Counted from the stretch's first letter, positions 1-7,129 are shown. The stretch is 8,549 bases of DNA from Rhodoluna sp. (GCA_023260375.1 JALQVK010000075.1:1-8549); one strand, 5' to 3'. Numbers and translations: made by a program. Notes: generated from the letters alone by a model not told the origin.

Positions 1-568
1 CCTTGTGTTCGTGAACGCGAATCGTCCAAGCAAATAATGCCGAAAGCGCCATGAACGCCGCCGAAACCCAGAACGCCGACATCACATCGAAGGCAGCAAT
101 CAATAGGGAAGCAATTGCTGGTCCGGTGGCGAAGGCGGCAGCGGCCAAAGCTTCGTGAATCGAGTTTCCCTTATCCAAAGTCATCTTGGCTTCGCGAGCG
201 ACATCCGGCAGCAACGATTTGCGGGCGGTCATAGAGCCTCCGGCAAAGGTTGCGCGAATCACGCCCATAACCAATAGCAGAGGTAGCGTCAGCGGTGTGA
301 AGCCGTTCAGAATCGGATAGGCGATTGTGGTTAGAACCGTTATTGCTTCAACCCAAATCGCCATCTTGCGACGCCCCAAGGCATCGATCAGGGAACCCAT
401 GAACGGAGAAAGCAACAAGCCAGGGATGGATGTGACCGCAATCACCAAACCGGCCATGGTAGCCGAACCGGTTAGCTTGATGGTTAGCCAAGGCATGGTC
501 AAAAACATCATCGAACCCGCGATGATGCTGGCAACCGAAGCCAGTTGCAGGCGAACGAACTGCTTCAA
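1..568 (-). CDS. MFS transporter, MefA/MFS_3-like efflux type, N-terminal half (runs off left edge)
   Basis: An integral membrane protein of the major facilitator superfamily; 189 residues are visible, covering about six transmembrane helices (roughly 8-30, 38-57, 70-88, 93-112, 138-159, 162-183). The loop after helix 2 carries motif A in the form GSLIDALGRRK (58-68), with Ala where the family usually has Arg after Asp. The segment LLPDVAREAK (119-128) followed by GPAIASLL (149-156) resembles the helix 4-5 region of MefA/MFS_3-type drug or metabolite exporters; the substrate cannot be told. The start is taken as TTG at 566-568, immediately after the pyrE stop and in the same frame. The next in-frame ATG (residue 20) would cut into helix 1. 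No clear Shine-Dalgarno site precedes the TTG, so translation probably depends on ribosomes finishing pyrE. Family confident, substrate unknown. Confidence 0.88.
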   Translation of the reverse strand, partial: MKQFVRLQLASVASIIAGSMMFLTMPWLTIKLTGSATMAGLVIAVTSIPGLLLSPFMGSLIDALGRRKMAIWVEAITVLTTIAYPILNGFTPLTLPLLLVMGVIRATFAGGSMTARKSLLPDVAREAKMTLDKGNSIHEALAAAAFATGPAIASLLIAAFDVMSAFWVSAAFMALSALFAWTIRVHEHK

Positions 569-1132
569 TTAGGCCAAGTTCAAGTCGTTTAGGTCGATAG
601 CCGAGAAGTAAGGGTAACCGGCGTCTTCAATGATCTTATGAGCGCCGGTAGAGCGGTCAACCACGGTAGCAACAGCCACGATGATTGCACCAGCTTCCTC
701 CAAAGCTTTGGCAGCGGTAAGCGGCGAGCCTCCGGTTGTTGAGGTGTCTTCGACCACGACGACCTTCTTACCGCGAACGTCTGGGCCTTCCACCTGACGA
801 CCCATACCGTGAGCCTTGGCCGCCTTGCGAACCACAAAGGCGTCGATAGTACGACCGCGAGCAGCCGCCTGGTGCAAGATTGCGGTAGCAACCGGGTCGG
901 CTCCCATGGTGAGACCACCAACTGCAACAAAATCGTTGACGCCAGCGCCATCCAACATGTCCAACATGACCTGCCCAATTAGCGGCGCAGCCTCATGGTG
1001 AAGCGTCGCACGACGAAGATCAACGTAGTAATCCGCTTCGATACCGGAAGAAAGCGTGACCTTCCCGTGCACAACGGCTAGCTCCTTTACGAGCTCGACA
1101 AGACGTGGTTTAGCAGCAGAAATGAAGGTCAT
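569..1132 (-). CDS. pyrE: Orotate phosphoribosyltransferase PyrE
   Basis: Cytosolic enzyme of de novo pyrimidine synthesis: orotate plus PRPP gives orotidine 5'-monophosphate and pyrophosphate. The 187-residue length suits the short bacterial form. The PRPP-binding signature VVVVEDTSTTGGS is at 124-136, with the acidic pair E128-D129. The substrate segment SSGIEADYYVDLR is at 28-40, and the catalytic-loop basic cluster VRKAAKAHGMG is at 101-111. The start ATG has no Shine-Dalgarno site but lies six bases after TAGACT, which fits a leaderless transcript. The downstream MFS gene follows with no gap, so the two are probably co-transcribed. The upstream giant gene is separated by a strong terminator. 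All key motifs are present; nothing suggests decay. Confidence 0.96.
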   Translation of the reverse strand: MTFISAAKPRLVELVKELAVVHGKVTLSSGIEADYYVDLRRATLHHEAAPLIGQVMLDMLDGAGVNDFVAVGGLTMGADPVATAILHQAAARGRTIDAFVVRKAAKAHGMGRQVEGPDVRGKKVVVVEDTSTTGGSPLTAAKALEEAGAIIVAVATVVDRSTGAHKIIEDAGYPYFSAIDLNDLNLA

Positions 1133-1138
1133 AAGCCA

Positions 1139-1144
1139 AGTCTA
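1139..1144 (-). promoter_or_regulatory. Putative -10 box of a leaderless pyrE promoter
   Basis: On the minus strand TAGACT (TANNNT type) is followed by six bases and then the pyrE ATG, which would place transcription start on the A of the start codon. No convincing -35 box is visible at the usual distance. The first base of the box is also the last T of the terminator T-rich tail, so the promoter and the upstream terminator abut. Inferred from spacing and the absence of a Shine-Dalgarno site. Confidence 0.5.
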
Positions 1145-1188
1145 AAAGCCAAAAGAGAATCCCTCGACCAAGTGGCCGAGGGATTCTC
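1144..1188 (-). terminator. Intrinsic terminator of the giant secreted-protein gene
   Basis: Read on the minus strand, arms GAGAATCCCTCG and CGAGGGATTCTC (1177-1188 and 1155-1166) pair perfectly over 12 bp. The loop can close further with G-U and two C-G pairs, leaving ACUU. A TTTTGGCTTTT tail (1144-1154) follows at once. It starts 13 bases after the giant gene's stop codon. On the plus strand the inner extension is broken by an A-C mismatch and no T-run follows, so the element works toward pyrE, that is, for minus-strand transcripts. Confidence 0.88.
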
Positions 1189-1201
1189 CGATTCGAATTT
1201 G

Positions 1202-4200
1202 TTACTGGAGGTTAATCTTCGCGGTGCGCTTCTGAGGGGTCACAGCCGCTGAGCCCTTCTTCTGAGCAAGGCGAGTCCAGTTGTTCTTGACCTTCACCTG
1301 AAGTGGAGAGCTCAGGGCCGGTAGAGCACAAGTCTTACCCTTCGAAACTACGGTCTTGATCTTCTTGCTAGCCGCAACTTGAGTCTTCGAACCGTATGAG
1401 AGCACACACTGGTAGGTGGTCGCTACTACGGTCTTTGTAGGCTTCGGTAGGGCAGTCCAACCTGCAGGAACCTTTGCAAAGGAGCTAGCAGGAATGATGA
1501 AGGTGGTTGAAATTGAACCAATCAACTGCGATGTGATGGAAGGGATAAAGGTTGCACCCGTTACCGCACCATTCTTCACAGTTGGCGTGTAAAGAATGCT
1601 CCAACCGCGTCCTAGTTTGATGTTCTTCGCGACACCCTTTGGCATGGTGAGCGCAACTGTCAATAGGTCATCGGCTGGGTCATCTTTGGCCTCAAACACA
1701 GCGTCACCAATGGTTCCGCCAACGGTACCCTGGCTGTCGACTGGCTGAGCAGGAACAACAATACTGTATGTGCGCTCTAGTACGACAGGTCCGGTGATGT
1801 CGGCGTTACCGGCGAAGGTAACCGTTACCTTACAAGAACCGACGGCGATGGTGTTGAGAACACCTTCGTCGGAAATTGAACAGGCCGCATCATTGTCTAC
1901 CGAGTAGTCGACATCCAAACCTGCAGCAGGTGCACCATCAACGGTTGGAGCAAGCACAATCTGGCGGTCGTCTTCGATCAGGTCTAGGTTTCCAGCTGCT
2001 GGAGTGCCCTGACCAAATTGAAGAACCGCAGTCGACTTCTGGAAGTTCAACTTGTAGGTCTGAGATACAGCGTTGGTTCCCAAGTCGGCTGCCTGACTTA
2101 CAACAATCTGACATTCTCCTCGAGCCAAACGAGTAACCGTGCCGTTTGCAGCGACGCTACAAACCTTTGCGGTGTTGCTCTTGTAACTCAGGGTTGGAAT
2201 TCCATTTCCAATCAGAGTGGTGAGTCCAAGTGGCACGTTTGCGTTCGCACCTGGAACTGACCTTGGAACACCAGGCTGAATTTGACCCTGGAACACTGGG
2301 GTGTCCTTAGCCGCGATGTAGGTGATTACAACCGAGCCCAGCGGGTTAATTCCCTGCTGAATAGTTGCGCGAATTGCTCCGACACCATTGGCATTCATCT
2401 GTGCCGCGGTTGGTAGCGCCAAAGTCAACTTGGTGCTGGTTGCATCAAGCTTTAGCTTGGCACTAAGAACCGTCACCGGTGCTTTTAGCACGTTGCTGCC
2501 AGGCTCATTTGAGTAAATGACCTGTAGTTGAGTGCCGCCGGCACCTAGGGTGAATGCCTGTGACGAACTGATCGTCAAATTGCCAGTGCTTCCCTTGAGA
2601 ACACGACGGTTGTCCGCGGTGTAGCTCAAAGGCTCCACAACCACAGGCTGGGTGTAAACCTGCCATGGAGTGGTCTGAGCGCTTCCAGCACCACCGGCAA
2701 TCAGCACCTTTTCGCCAACCCGGTAGAGCGACTGGCCTTCAGCAGCAGCCACTGGGATGTCAGCCGCAGCGAAGGAGTTGTTACTTGGGTTGAACAACCA
2801 AGCAGTACTCGCACCTGGGCTCATTCCCATGTTCATGCTCGAAGGAAGGAGCAGAATCTTTCCAGATGCCAACTCGATACCGCCGCTGATTGAAGAGAAA
2901 CCTGGGCTCATGTTAGGCGAAGTTCCGCGAGTTAGATTCGCTGAAGAAGTGATGCGGTTGGTCGCTGGATCATAAAGATCGTAGGTGCCAGAATCGCTCT
3001 GCATACACATTCCCATGCAGGAGTCTCCAGCAATAATGACTTTGCCATTGCTCAGAGGGACTACCACTGGGTCGCGACGAGCGCTCTTCAAGGCAGGACC
3101 GTCTGAGACTGCACCAGATGATTCGGTGAAGACCTTGGTGGTACTTACCAGTGGAATACCCATGTAGTCGGCGTCTGGTGCGTTACCAAATAGGAGCCAC
3201 TTACCGGTTCCGGCAGAAACTGCATGTGAATAGGTTGCACCGATTTCAACGGTCGCGATCGATGAAGCTCCAGCTGCCCCGATCGTGATAACCAAGGCAG
3301 AGGTACGTCCGCCTCGAGGGGTGTTCATGTTTCCACCCATTGAACCGAATGTGCCACCGTAAACAAGAACCTTTCCGTTCCCAAGAAGCACAGCGTGTGG
3401 GTAGGCTCTGGTTTCATTTGGAAGGATGTCGTTACCTTGAGCATCTGACAGGCGAGTCCAACGACTTCCCGCAGCTGCGCTCGGGTCGTAAATCTCCACG
3501 GTTCGAGTGATTCGATCAACGGACATCCAGTTGGTTGCCTGGCTCATCTCGCTGTAGCTTCCACCACCGACCAAAACCTTGCCGTCGGCAAGAGCCACCA
3601 TGAATCCGCCTGAGTGGCGATCTAGTGAAACCTCGTTGTTGGTGAAACGACCGGCCTTCGGGTTGGTTCCATATGTGAAAGTAGCCGATGCCTTTGACTC
3701 ATTGTCAAGATCGTACATAAACAAAGTTGTGTCCGAGTTTTTGACAATTGCACCAGGGCTATAGGCCTCGAATGGTGGGGTTGCAGTAACCGCCTCGAAT
3801 GGTGCTGGTGGGCAGTCCATGTAGTCTTCCCCGGTAGCTAAAGCCCCAGCGAACGAGTCAAACTTCACCGACTTTAGTGTCGTTGAGCTTGCGTAATACG
3901 CGATGAAAGTGTTTCCATCGGCATCAATGGCTACTCCAGAGAAAGCCTTTCCATATTCTGAAAGAGTTCCAGGAACATCAATGTTTAGGTTTCCACTGAT
4001 TCCCACTGGCGCACTGATGTGAGTGCCTCCGATTTCTGCAGCGTTTCCACTGGACTTTTCAAGAAGCTGAGAGGTTGCGTATAGCTTTGCACTCGACCCT
4101 AAACCAAAGTTAGAAATGTTTGTGAGGTAAACATCTCCAGCGTTGTTCTCTGCAAGCCCCGCAGTGGTCAAGTAGGTTCCAGAACAAGTTGGGTTTGACA

Positions 4201-7012
4201 TGGTGACCTTGCCTTGGTCGCCAAATGTATTGTCTAGAACACCTTCACCGTTAAATCGGTAAATCTTGGTCGGGCTGTTCCAGCTTTCCTTGGCCCACAT
4301 GTAGAAGTTGTGACCCTTGGTGACACCGGTACCAACCACGGTTGGATAGATGCTGTTTCCGCCTGCCAATCCGTTATCAGTGAATGCAGAAGTGCCGTCA
4401 GCCTTAACGGTTAGAGAGCGACCAATTGAAGATGAAGCGTTTGAGTAACAGTCGCGAGAGAATCCACCAGAACTCAACGCGTTTGCCTTGTAAAGCACAG
4501 TAAATAGAGTGCCTGAGGCCGTTGGGTTTGGATCGGAAATTACACCCACACCCTGATTTGCCCAGCTGTTCAAACAGACTTTGTCGGTGGTTGCGTTCGC
4601 GGTATCGTAACTCGTGATGTTTGAGAAAGGCACAGCCAATGCGGTCAGGGTGTGATCTGCGGTCAATTTCGCGATAACTGGGTAGTTGCCAATGTTGACC
4701 GAGTTATAGTTTTGATTTCTCCAGTTCACGTTACATGTCACCGAAACAATCGGGTCCGACCCGGCAGCTGGAATTAGATTCACGGAGTTGGATGAAGCGT
4801 TGTTTTCTCCAGTTACATTAGCGGCACAGAAGGCGTCAGCCTCGGCCAAAGTTACCTTCCAGCCATTAACCCCATTAGCAGTTGCGAAGTTGAAGTTGTA
4901 AATATTGTTTGCTGCGTCGTAGTCAGAGAAAACGAACTTACCGTTTCCATACCAACCAAGTTGAACGTTTCGGTTGCCAGTCAGCGACGAACTTTGAGCA
5001 GACAAAGTTTGGATTCCTGAGGTTCCAAATGTGCTGTCAATTTGCCCGTTGTTCTTTAGGTGGATCAACTTGTACTCAGCAGCCACGGTGTTGCCGACTT
5101 TGTAGGCAATGTAGCGTCCGCCTTGGCCGTCGTCCTGAACAAGGTGCTGGTAGGCGCTACCTAGCAGGCTCATCGCATCGGTTGAGCTTGGACCCTCGTG
5201 TGCGAAACCTGGGCTGGCCGGACCCGCAGGATCTGGGTCAGTTGGAAGAGTAAGGGTCACGGCCGAGTCGACTGCCTGTGCAGCTGCGCTGTTGCGATTG
5301 TTTGTAGTCGCACCAGGAATGGTCCAAGAGGTGATCCCATCAAAAGCAATCTGCTTGACTGCTAGGGCGTAGTACTTTCCTGCGATAATTCCATCCACCG
5401 CAGTGCAGTTGAAGCTCTGGCCGTTGTATCCGTTGCCGGCAAATGTACAGGTTACACTTACGGATTCAGTGTGTGCCTGTGCGGCCGAAACGGCTAGATC
5501 GAGAGTGGTGCCACTGAAAAGGTAAGCCTCGTAAGTTTTGATGTCGTTTCCGACTCTTGGCCCGCTGTAGTTGATGGAAATACTCTTGTGTCCACCGTTA
5601 ACGGACATGGAACTGCCGGTCAAAGGTAGGTTGTGGGTCTCAAAGTTTACGAGCGCCGGGCCGACCGCAGGAGTGGTGTTAGGAGTTGTTCCGTGGTCTA
5701 GCGCAAGCAGACCTTGTCCGCCAACAGAGTTGTCAACTGCCAGAGCAGTGACGTACGAGAGCGGACTCTGAACCAAAAGCTCAGCGGAACGAAGGGTTCC
5801 ATTCATGATGCTAAAAGGTGTTGAGTTGCTGGTGACAGTGATTGTGGTACTGGTCACTGATGTAACGGTCATCGCGTTTCCACCGTTGGTGTTAACGTAA
5901 GCGTTTACCTCGTTTGCCAAAATGGTTCCCAAGTAAACGCTCGAACCTACCTTGACACCCGTGGTTGAAGCAACAGTAAAGGTGTAGTTGCTGCCGCTTG
6001 GAGCCATGGCAGTTGCAGAGTAACTCTTGACGCCTTTCATGGCCTCAAATTTCACCGTGCTGTTGTAGGTACCAGACTGGTTGACCACACGACGAATTCG
6101 GCTGCCTTCGCCGTCCACTAGTAGGACGTCGCCATTACTCGAGTCGATTGTGATACCAGCGGTGGTGTAAACGTACGATGAGGTTCCTAGGCTGACTGTC
6201 TGTGCAGAACCCACGATCGCCATAGTTGACGGGTTGTATGTGGTTAAGGTCACGCTGCTCTGTGAAGAGGTGGCAACAACGAGATTATTGTCGGTGTTGA
6301 GTTTCGCATCGAACGGGGTGCCGGTAACACTGGTAGTCGCAAAGGTCCAAGTGCTTCCAGAACGTGTTCCCTTAATGATCTGGTTCTGAGCGACGATAAA
6401 GATGGTGGCGTCGTCTAGTGCGGTAACTCCAGTAACTCCGCTGTAGATGCTGCTCTTGGTTGCGACAACCTGGCCTGCAAGATTTACATCGGTATCGTTA
6501 GTTGCTCCAGAAAGATCAACTTTGATAACTCTGTAGGTGTAACTGTTGTCCTTAATTCCATCGACGATGAACGCAGTGTTGCCGTCCGGGGTGATGTCAA
6601 AAGCCTGAGGGGAATAAGTGGATGCAATGGCGCCCGAAGTTGCAGTTGCAGTGGAGGTAGCCGAGTGATCCATTGGGAACAGATTGTATGGAGTCGATGT
6701 GGTGAAAGTAGAGAGCTTTAGGCGGTTCAAACCTGCAATGGCCAGAGTAGTGTTTGGGGTTGCCCCGTACCAGTAGTTCTGTTCCGGTGCTTGAAGGGTG
6801 TAAGCCCAGCCTCCACGAATGACCAAGTCGCCGCTGCGAGAGTAATCGCCAATCGGGTTGCCAAGACTGACTATGTCTTTTGGCTGCTTCATGGTGCTGG
6901 TTTCAGCTGCCGATGCAGGAGTTGTTGCCACCAGTGAACCGGCTACAAGTGCTGCTCCAAGCAAGGCAGTGAGTGACTTCTTTAGGCTGTTAAGCTTCAA
7001 ACTAATCGACAT
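1202..7012 (-). CDS. Giant secreted multi-propeller protein (NHL-like, delta-60, Kelch, Ig-like domains)
   Basis: A 1936-residue exported protein of unknown function, intact with no frameshift. A signal peptide covers 1-35. Residues about 40-440 form an NHL/YncE-like propeller, with blades such as AFDITPDGNTAFIVDG (137-152) and GITIDSSNGDVLLVDG (286-301), interrupted by a beta-rich insert near 330-402. Residues 450-580 look Fn3-like. Residues about 600-1110 carry two delta-60-type motifs. Residues 1131-1447 hold six Kelch-like blades centred on GKVLVxGG. Two Ig-like domains (about 1565-1755) and a cationic C-terminal domain complete it. There are 16 cysteines, none before residue 522, several in evenly spaced pairs that suggest disulfides. 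No LPXTG motif, C-terminal membrane helix or S-layer-homology repeat was seen, so release or non-covalent wall binding is likely. The ATG has a good Shine-Dalgarno GAGGG seven bases upstream. Possible roles are surface adhesion, polysaccharide binding or a Kelch-type oxidase; none is proven. Confidence 0.93.
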   Translation of the reverse strand: MSISLKLNSLKKSLTALLGAALVAGSLVATTPASAAETSTMKQPKDIVSLGNPIGDYSRSGDLVIRGGWAYTLQAPEQNYWYGATPNTTLAIAGLNRLKLSTFTTSTPYNLFPMDHSATSTATATSGAIASTYSPQAFDITPDGNTAFIVDGIKDNSYTYRVIKVDLSGATNDTDVNLAGQVVATKSSIYSGVTGVTALDDATIFIVAQNQIIKGTRSGSTWTFATTSVTGTPFDAKLNTDNNLVVATSSQSSVTLTTYNPSTMAIVGSAQTVSLGTSSYVYTTAGITIDSSNGDVLLVDGEGSRIRRVVNQSGTYNSTVKFEAMKGVKSYSATAMAPSGSNYTFTVASTTGVKVGSSVYLGTILANEVNAYVNTNGGNAMTVTSVTSTTITVTSNSTPFSIMNGTLRSAELLVQSPLSYVTALAVDNSVGGQGLLALDHGTTPNTTPAVGPALVNFETHNLPLTGSSMSVNGGHKSISINYSGPRVGNDIKTYEAYLFSGTTLDLAVSAAQAHTESVSVTCTFAGNGYNGQSFNCTAVDGIIAGKYYALAVKQIAFDGITSWTIPGATTNNRNSAAAQAVDSAVTLTLPTDPDPAGPASPGFAHEGPSSTDAMSLLGSAYQHLVQDDGQGGRYIAYKVGNTVAAEYKLIHLKNNGQIDSTFGTSGIQTLSAQSSSLTGNRNVQLGWYGNGKFVFSDYDAANNIYNFNFATANGVNGWKVTLAEADAFCAANVTGENNASSNSVNLIPAAGSDPIVSVTCNVNWRNQNYNSVNIGNYPVIAKLTADHTLTALAVPFSNITSYDTANATTDKVCLNSWANQGVGVISDPNPTASGTLFTVLYKANALSSGGFSRDCYSNASSSIGRSLTVKADGTSAFTDNGLAGGNSIYPTVVGTGVTKGHNFYMWAKESWNSPTKIYRFNGEGVLDNTFGDQGKVTMSNPTCSGTYLTTAGLAENNAGDVYLTNISNFGLGSSAKLYATSQLLEKSSGNAAEIGGTHISAPVGISGNLNIDVPGTLSEYGKAFSGVAIDADGNTFIAYYASSTTLKSVKFDSFAGALATGEDYMDCPPAPFEAVTATPPFEAYSPGAIVKNSDTTLFMYDLDNESKASATFTYGTNPKAGRFTNNEVSLDRHSGGFMVALADGKVLVGGGSYSEMSQATNWMSVDRITRTVEIYDPSAAAGSRWTRLSDAQGNDILPNETRAYPHAVLLGNGKVLVYGGTFGSMGGNMNTPRGGRTSALVITIGAAGASSIATVEIGATYSHAVSAGTGKWLLFGNAPDADYMGIPLVSTTKVFTESSGAVSDGPALKSARRDPVVVPLSNGKVIIAGDSCMGMCMQSDSGTYDLYDPATNRITSSANLTRGTSPNMSPGFSSISGGIELASGKILLLPSSMNMGMSPGASTAWLFNPSNNSFAAADIPVAAAEGQSLYRVGEKVLIAGGAGSAQTTPWQVYTQPVVVEPLSYTADNRRVLKGSTGNLTISSSQAFTLGAGGTQLQVIYSNEPGSNVLKAPVTVLSAKLKLDATSTKLTLALPTAAQMNANGVGAIRATIQQGINPLGSVVITYIAAKDTPVFQGQIQPGVPRSVPGANANVPLGLTTLIGNGIPTLSYKSNTAKVCSVAANGTVTRLARGECQIVVSQAADLGTNAVSQTYKLNFQKSTAVLQFGQGTPAAGNLDLIEDDRQIVLAPTVDGAPAAGLDVDYSVDNDAACSISDEGVLNTIAVGSCKVTVTFAGNADITGPVVLERTYSIVVPAQPVDSQGTVGGTIGDAVFEAKDDPADDLLTVALTMPKGVAKNIKLGRGWSILYTPTVKNGAVTGATFIPSITSQLIGSISTTFIIPASSFAKVPAGWTALPKPTKTVVATTYQCVLSYGSKTQVAASKKIKTVVSKGKTCALPALSSPLQVKVKNNWTRLAQKKGSAAVTPQKRTAKINLQ
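1205..1666 (-). other. Cationic C-terminal domain of the giant protein, free of Asp and Glu
   Basis: Residues 1783-1936 contain no Asp or Glu but 22 Lys/Arg, thickening toward the end (13 basic residues from 1883 on). Cys1869 and Cys1895 could form a disulfide. The preceding stretch (1774-1782) is acidic, so the charge switches abruptly. The composition could hold the protein electrostatically on teichoic acids, other anionic wall polymers or DNA, but that role is inference. I recognise no family here. Confidence 0.7.
1748..2320 (-). repeat. Two tandem Ig-like domains with matching Cys-x15-Cys signatures
   Basis: Residues about 1565-1660 and 1661-1755 are two related beta-sandwich modules. 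Each has a signature of the form C-S-(V/I)-x3-G-x-(V/L)-x2-(I/L)-x2-G-x-C: CSVAANGTVTRLARGEC (1618-1634) and CSISDEGVLNTIAVGSC (1711-1727). The cysteines are 16 positions apart in both and 93 residues separate the two copies. Modules of this kind are common near the C-termini of large secreted actinobacterial proteins, where they act as stalks or binding spacers. The first copy fits the pattern loosely at the second hydrophobic position. Confidence 0.72.
2672..3622 (-). repeat. Kelch/galactose-oxidase-like propeller, six visible blades
   Basis: Residues 1131-1447 repeat a blade core of Gly-Lys-hydrophobic-(x)-Gly-Gly type: DGKVLVGGG (1143-1151), NGKVLVYGG (1212-1220), GKWLLFG (1270-1276), NGKVIIAGD (1322-1330), SGKILLLP (1383-1390) and EKVLIAGG (1434-1441). 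The conserved lysines are 69, 57, 53, 61 and 50 residues apart, a normal blade spacing. TVEIYDP (1171-1177) and YDLYDPATN (1344-1352) are the matching outer strands with the usual YDP ending. Such propellers occur in carbohydrate-binding and copper-oxidase proteins. I could not identify a galactose-oxidase active site. Confidence 0.8.
4199..5080 (-). repeat. Delta-60-type propeller region
   Basis: Two clear motifs of the delta-60 type, a hydrophobic strand followed by G-x-(I/L)-D-x-T-F-G-x-x-G, occur at residues 646-668 (core GQIDSTFGTSGIQTL) and 916-938 (core GVLDNTFGDQGKVTM). A degenerate copy, VIAKLTADHTLTAL, is at 779-792. The 268-residue separation suggests that several diverged blades lie between them. 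The function of this repeat class is unknown; it is typical of large surface or secreted bacterial proteins. Confidence 0.68.
5693..6895 (-). other. N-terminal NHL/YncE-like propeller with a beta-rich insert
   Basis: Residues 40-440 show repeated blade cores of the type hydrophobic-(D/A)-x-x-G-x-hydrophobic-x-(V/A)-(D/A): near 137-152, 194-209, 286-301 and 422-439. The GEGSRIRRV turn (301-309) is typical of NHL blades. Residues about 330-402, rich in Thr, Ser and Val (for example TSVTSTTITVTSNSTP, 384-399), break the pattern as an inserted domain. The region has no cysteine. Assignment rests on pattern only. Confidence 0.6.
6908..7012 (-). other. Sec signal peptide of the giant protein
   Basis: Residues 1-35 have a basic n-region with K6, K11 and K12, a hydrophobic core from L14 to about V28, and the cleavage signature TPASA before AETS. 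This gives a predicted signal peptidase I cut after Ala35. No lipobox cysteine is present, so the protein is not a lipoprotein. Confidence 0.9.
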
Positions 7013-7019
7013 TGAATTT

Positions 7020-7024
7020 CCCTC
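7020..7024 (-). promoter_or_regulatory. Shine-Dalgarno site of the giant gene
   Basis: GAGGG on the minus strand ends seven bases before the ATG at 7012. It fixes this start, which also gives a complete signal peptide. It contrasts with pyrE and xthA, which lack a Shine-Dalgarno site. Confidence 0.8.
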
Positions 7025-7030
7025 GTCTTA

Positions 7031-7047
7031 TGGCTTAAATTAAGCCA
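7031..7047. promoter_or_regulatory. Palindrome in the 5' leader of the giant gene, possible operator
   Basis: TGGCTTAAATTAAGCCA is a perfect inverted repeat with 8-bp arms around one central base. It lies between the predicted transcription start (about 7051) and the Shine-Dalgarno site, the usual place for a repressor to block transcription. It could instead fold as a small RNA hairpin. No T-run follows, so it is not a terminator. The binding factor is unknown. Confidence 0.5.
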
Positions 7048-7057
7048 AATCATAGAG

Positions 7058-7086
7058 AGTGTAGCAATAAATAGACTTATTTTCTA
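7058..7086 (-). promoter_or_regulatory. Putative sigma-70-type promoter of the giant gene
   Basis: On the minus strand TAGAAA (7081-7086; four of six matches to TTGACA) and TACACT (7058-7063; four of six matches to TATAAT, TANNNT type) are separated by 17 bases. Transcription would start near 7051, giving a leader of about 39 bases that includes the palindrome and the Shine-Dalgarno site. It is divergent from the xthA promoter in the same 129-base gap. Confidence 0.5.
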
Positions 7087-7129
7087 AACCTTGAACCTCT
7101 GTTTGGGAGTGTCGGAAACCCTTGGCAAT

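Noticed and set aside
327..572. 81-residue plus-strand open frame opposite the MFS gene
   Set aside because: The minus-strand frame has clear MFS helices and motif A; this frame is only its complement.
1815..1831. 17-base palindrome AAGGTAACCGTTACCTT
   Set aside because: It lies inside the coding sequence, where the alternating Val-Thr codons of KVTVTF produce it; no sign of a regulatory role.
1876..2136. 86-residue plus-strand open frame within the giant gene
   Set aside because: Antisense shadow of the Ig-like domain region; its low-complexity composition follows from the opposite strand.
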